Of a stretch of 6,721 bases of DNA, positions 6,329 to 6,721 are shown piece after piece. Numbering within the stretch: the first letter of the stretch is position 1; the number at the start of each line of letters is the position of its first letter. Made by a program: the position numbers and the translations under genes. The stretch covers positions 1-6,721 of the forward strand of contig SMXL01000022.1 of assembly GCA_004356385.1 (NCBI GenBank), written 5' to 3'. The stretch is from Bacteroidota bacterium (GTDB lineage: Bacteria; Bacteroidota; Rhodothermia; Rhodothermales; UBA10348). The notes under the pieces are model-generated. The model was not told the DNA's origin. It worked only from the letters and a program-made list of their open reading frames with translations, and did no database searches.

Positions 6329-6721
6329 CTAGTCCAGGACTTCAAACACCAGCTTCATGCCCGATTCCAGATGTTCGGCGATGTGGCAATGCATCATCCA
6401 CCGCCCGGGATTCGTGTAGTCCACGACGAGTTCCACCGTCATGCCTGTCGGAATGAGAACCGTATCCTTCCAGGCGAGGTTTTCAACCGGACGACCGTTA
6501 TAGGTCACCACAAGAAAACGTTGTCCGTGCAGATGGATGGGGTGCTGCATTGCGTGTTGAGCATCCTGTCGATTGTGGATTTTGATTTTCTCGACCGTTC
6601 CTCGCGGCACGCGCCATTCGATATTTGTGTTTTCGTACCCGGATCGGGTGTCGCGAATGATCCACTGGATGTCCTTCCCGGTCGTCGCCCAATTCATCAT
6701 AGACATGGTTCCACTCCACTC
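6329..6721 (-). CDS. Multicopper oxidase, C-terminal part (5' end outside the window)
   Basis: The 130 visible residues are the last cupredoxin domain (Cu-oxidase_2 type) of a multicopper oxidase, an enzyme that oxidises a substrate such as a phenol or a metal ion and reduces oxygen to water. Counting from the window edge, the copper ligands are H60, H63 and H65 in HPIHLHG, then H111-C112-H113, H117 and M122 in HCHIAEHLESGM. C112, H60 and H117 fit the type 1 site with M122 as the axial ligand; H111 and H113 bridge to the trinuclear cluster. All expected ligands of this domain are intact, so no decay is visible. The frame reads straight through the right edge (EWSGT before an internal ATG at 6706), so that ATG is not the true start. 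The gene points toward the amidohydrolase, 133 bp away. No clear terminator lies between them, so read-through is possible. The substrate cannot be told from this part. Confidence 0.94.
   Translation of the reverse strand, partial: EWSGTMSMMNWATTGKDIQWIIRDTRSGYENTNIEWRVPRGTVEKIKIHNRQDAQHAMQHPIHLHGQRFLVVTYNGRPVENLAWKDTVLIPTGMTVELVVDYTNPGRWMMHCHIAEHLESGMKLVFEVLD

Noticed and set aside
6196..6345. Upstream ATG at 6345 for the amidohydrolase
   Set aside because: It would overlap the end of the oxidase gene and put 50 residues in front of a clean signal peptide; the added sequence looks non-coding.
1..6721. Mobile elements, CRISPR arrays and phage genes
   Set aside because: No transposase or integrase motif, no terminal inverted repeats, no regularly spaced repeats and no phage-like gene was seen on either strand.

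Overview
The window looks like a piece of chromosome from a Gram-negative bacterium of the Bacteroidota in the broad sense. A marine or halotolerant Rhodothermota/Balneolota-type organism would fit. This rests on three things: an outer-membrane efflux channel and exported or lipoprotein products; the absence of a Shine-Dalgarno-like sequence in front of any start, with several starts preceded by A/T-rich bases, as is common in Bacteroidota; and protein styles that I recognise from that group. The assignment is inference, because no rRNA or marker gene is present.

Layout. Positions 1-194 hold the 5' end of a minus-strand gene for a small exported protein that runs off the left edge. Positions 195-608 hold no convincing gene; they carry a sigma70-like promoter candidate (294-322) and an 18-bp inverted repeat (501-518). 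Positions 609-4270 are a plus-strand run of three genes: a TolC-family outer-membrane channel, a MacA/HlyD-type periplasmic adaptor and a MacB/LolD-type ABC ATPase. Positions 4279-6721 hold three minus-strand genes that converge on that run: a multicopper oxidase (C-terminal third only, cut by the right edge), an exported COG1228-type amidohydrolase, and a small PrcB-like lipoprotein 3 bp behind the amidohydrolase. The two convergent transcription units are separated by only 8 bp, and a 7-bp-stem hairpin covers both stop codons.

How the genes work together. The plus-strand genes would supply the channel, the envelope-spanning adaptor and the cytoplasmic ATPase of a MacAB-TolC-like tripartite exporter. 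The membrane permease (FtsX/MacB fold) that must couple the ATPase to the adaptor is not in the window, and the gene directly downstream points the other way. The complex must therefore use a permease encoded elsewhere. The minus-strand genes all encode probable envelope or exported proteins, but nothing in the sequence shows that they form one pathway.

No clearly new system is visible. The points most worth following are the permease-less exporter operon, the amidohydrolase/PrcB-lipoprotein pair, the low-complexity additions in the adaptor and the ATPase, and the small repeat and hairpin structures at gene boundaries.
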